Positions 63,592 through 64,000 of a stretch of 64,000 bases of DNA are shown in pieces (within the stretch, counting starts at the first letter, position 1; each line of letters starts with the position of its first letter). Source of the DNA: Lichenostomus cassidix (taxonomy: Eukaryota; Chordata; Aves; Passeriformes; Meliphagidae); the NCBI GenBank assembly GCA_008360975.2, contig CM039182.1, positions 104,997,443 to 105,061,442 of the forward strand. The letters are read 5' to 3'. The translations under genes were made by a program, and so were the position numbers. Under the pieces are notes generated by a model. It was given only the letters and a program-made list of their open reading frames with translations, did no database searches and was not told the DNA's origin.

Positions 63592-64000
63592 CTTCCCACG
63601 ACAGAACTGCTGGCAGCTGCCTCAGTCACCGTGGAAGGTATAAGAGGCATGGAGTGGATACACTGAACAATGGAGAAGGATATCATCTGAATTGCACTTT
63701 CACTTTCTGAACACACTCCATACATCACACTGAATGGGAAAAGGATTAACAGGAACAAAAAGCCATAAACACCAGTCAATTAAAATCATATCATGCAAAA
63801 GAGGCCATCTCTGGCAGAACAGGAGCAATAATCTTAACATAATTGTCTCCTTATGACTAATGTGTCTTCCAGACTTAACATTCTGCTCACACACTATTTT
63901 GTGTAAAATATTAAACAGCCCATAAAGCCCATCAGAGATGTAATACATGAGGGTAAAAAGCAAAGCCTCTGTGTCATTGCTTTAGCATGGTTTGTCTGGG

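Larger units (their letters stand above)
62281..64000 (-). other. TMEM241: TMEM241 intron 1 (partial)
   Basis: This is the intron upstream of exon 2, continuing past the window. It contains the ERVL-like LTR. I looked for an exon ending in the expected Thr-Asn-Lys with a GT donor and did not find one, so exon 1 should be outside. Confidence 0.65.

Noticed and set aside
1..64000. CRISPR arrays, operons, ribosome binding sites, tRNA or rRNA genes
   Set aside because: No repeat-spacer pattern, no tRNA-like fold and no rRNA-like sequence noticed; the window is vertebrate intron and intergenic DNA.

Overview
The window is nuclear DNA of a vertebrate, most likely a bird. It is AT-rich and intron-dominated. 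It carries 5'-truncated CR1 LINE fragments, including recognisable CR1 reverse-transcriptase and ORF2 C-terminal reading frames, and a TG...CA retroviral LTR of avian ERVL type near the right end. Nothing bacterial or viral in organisation is present: no operons and no long single-exon genes. A passerine source is a guess from the LTR only.

The main content is one gene on the minus strand, TMEM241 (SLC35D4), a multi-pass Golgi nucleotide-sugar transporter family protein. I could place 14 coding exons between 62280 (5' side) and 14109 (stop codon). They are 26 to 94 bp long, all have GT...AG borders, and they join into one open frame of 819 nt (272 codons plus stop). No exon encoding the start Met and first transmembrane segment was found; by comparison with the mammalian protein about 24 residues are missing, so exon 1 should lie beyond base 64000. 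A likely poly(A) signal is at 13785-13790, giving a 3'UTR of about 350 nt.

Layout: bases 1 to about 320 look like the end of a plus-strand 3'UTR with tandem AATAAA signals, possibly CABLES1, the expected convergent neighbour by synteny. About 320 to 13.76 kb is non-coding with small tandem repeats and palindromes. From 13.76 to 62.28 kb is TMEM241, with one 17.5-kb intron (17604-35148) holding the best CR1 copy and two clusters of RFX-like motifs. From 62.28 to 64.0 kb is the start of intron 1, with the LTR.

Things worth a second look are a 57-bp frame-preserving candidate cassette exon in intron 4, an in-frame alternative donor 21 nt beyond exon 5, tandem X-box-like motifs in the large intron, paired 12-bp palindromes near 4.8 kb, and the possible convergent 3' end at the left edge. 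I found no wholly new system; the main result is a many-exon gene whose exons are too short to stand out as open reading frames.
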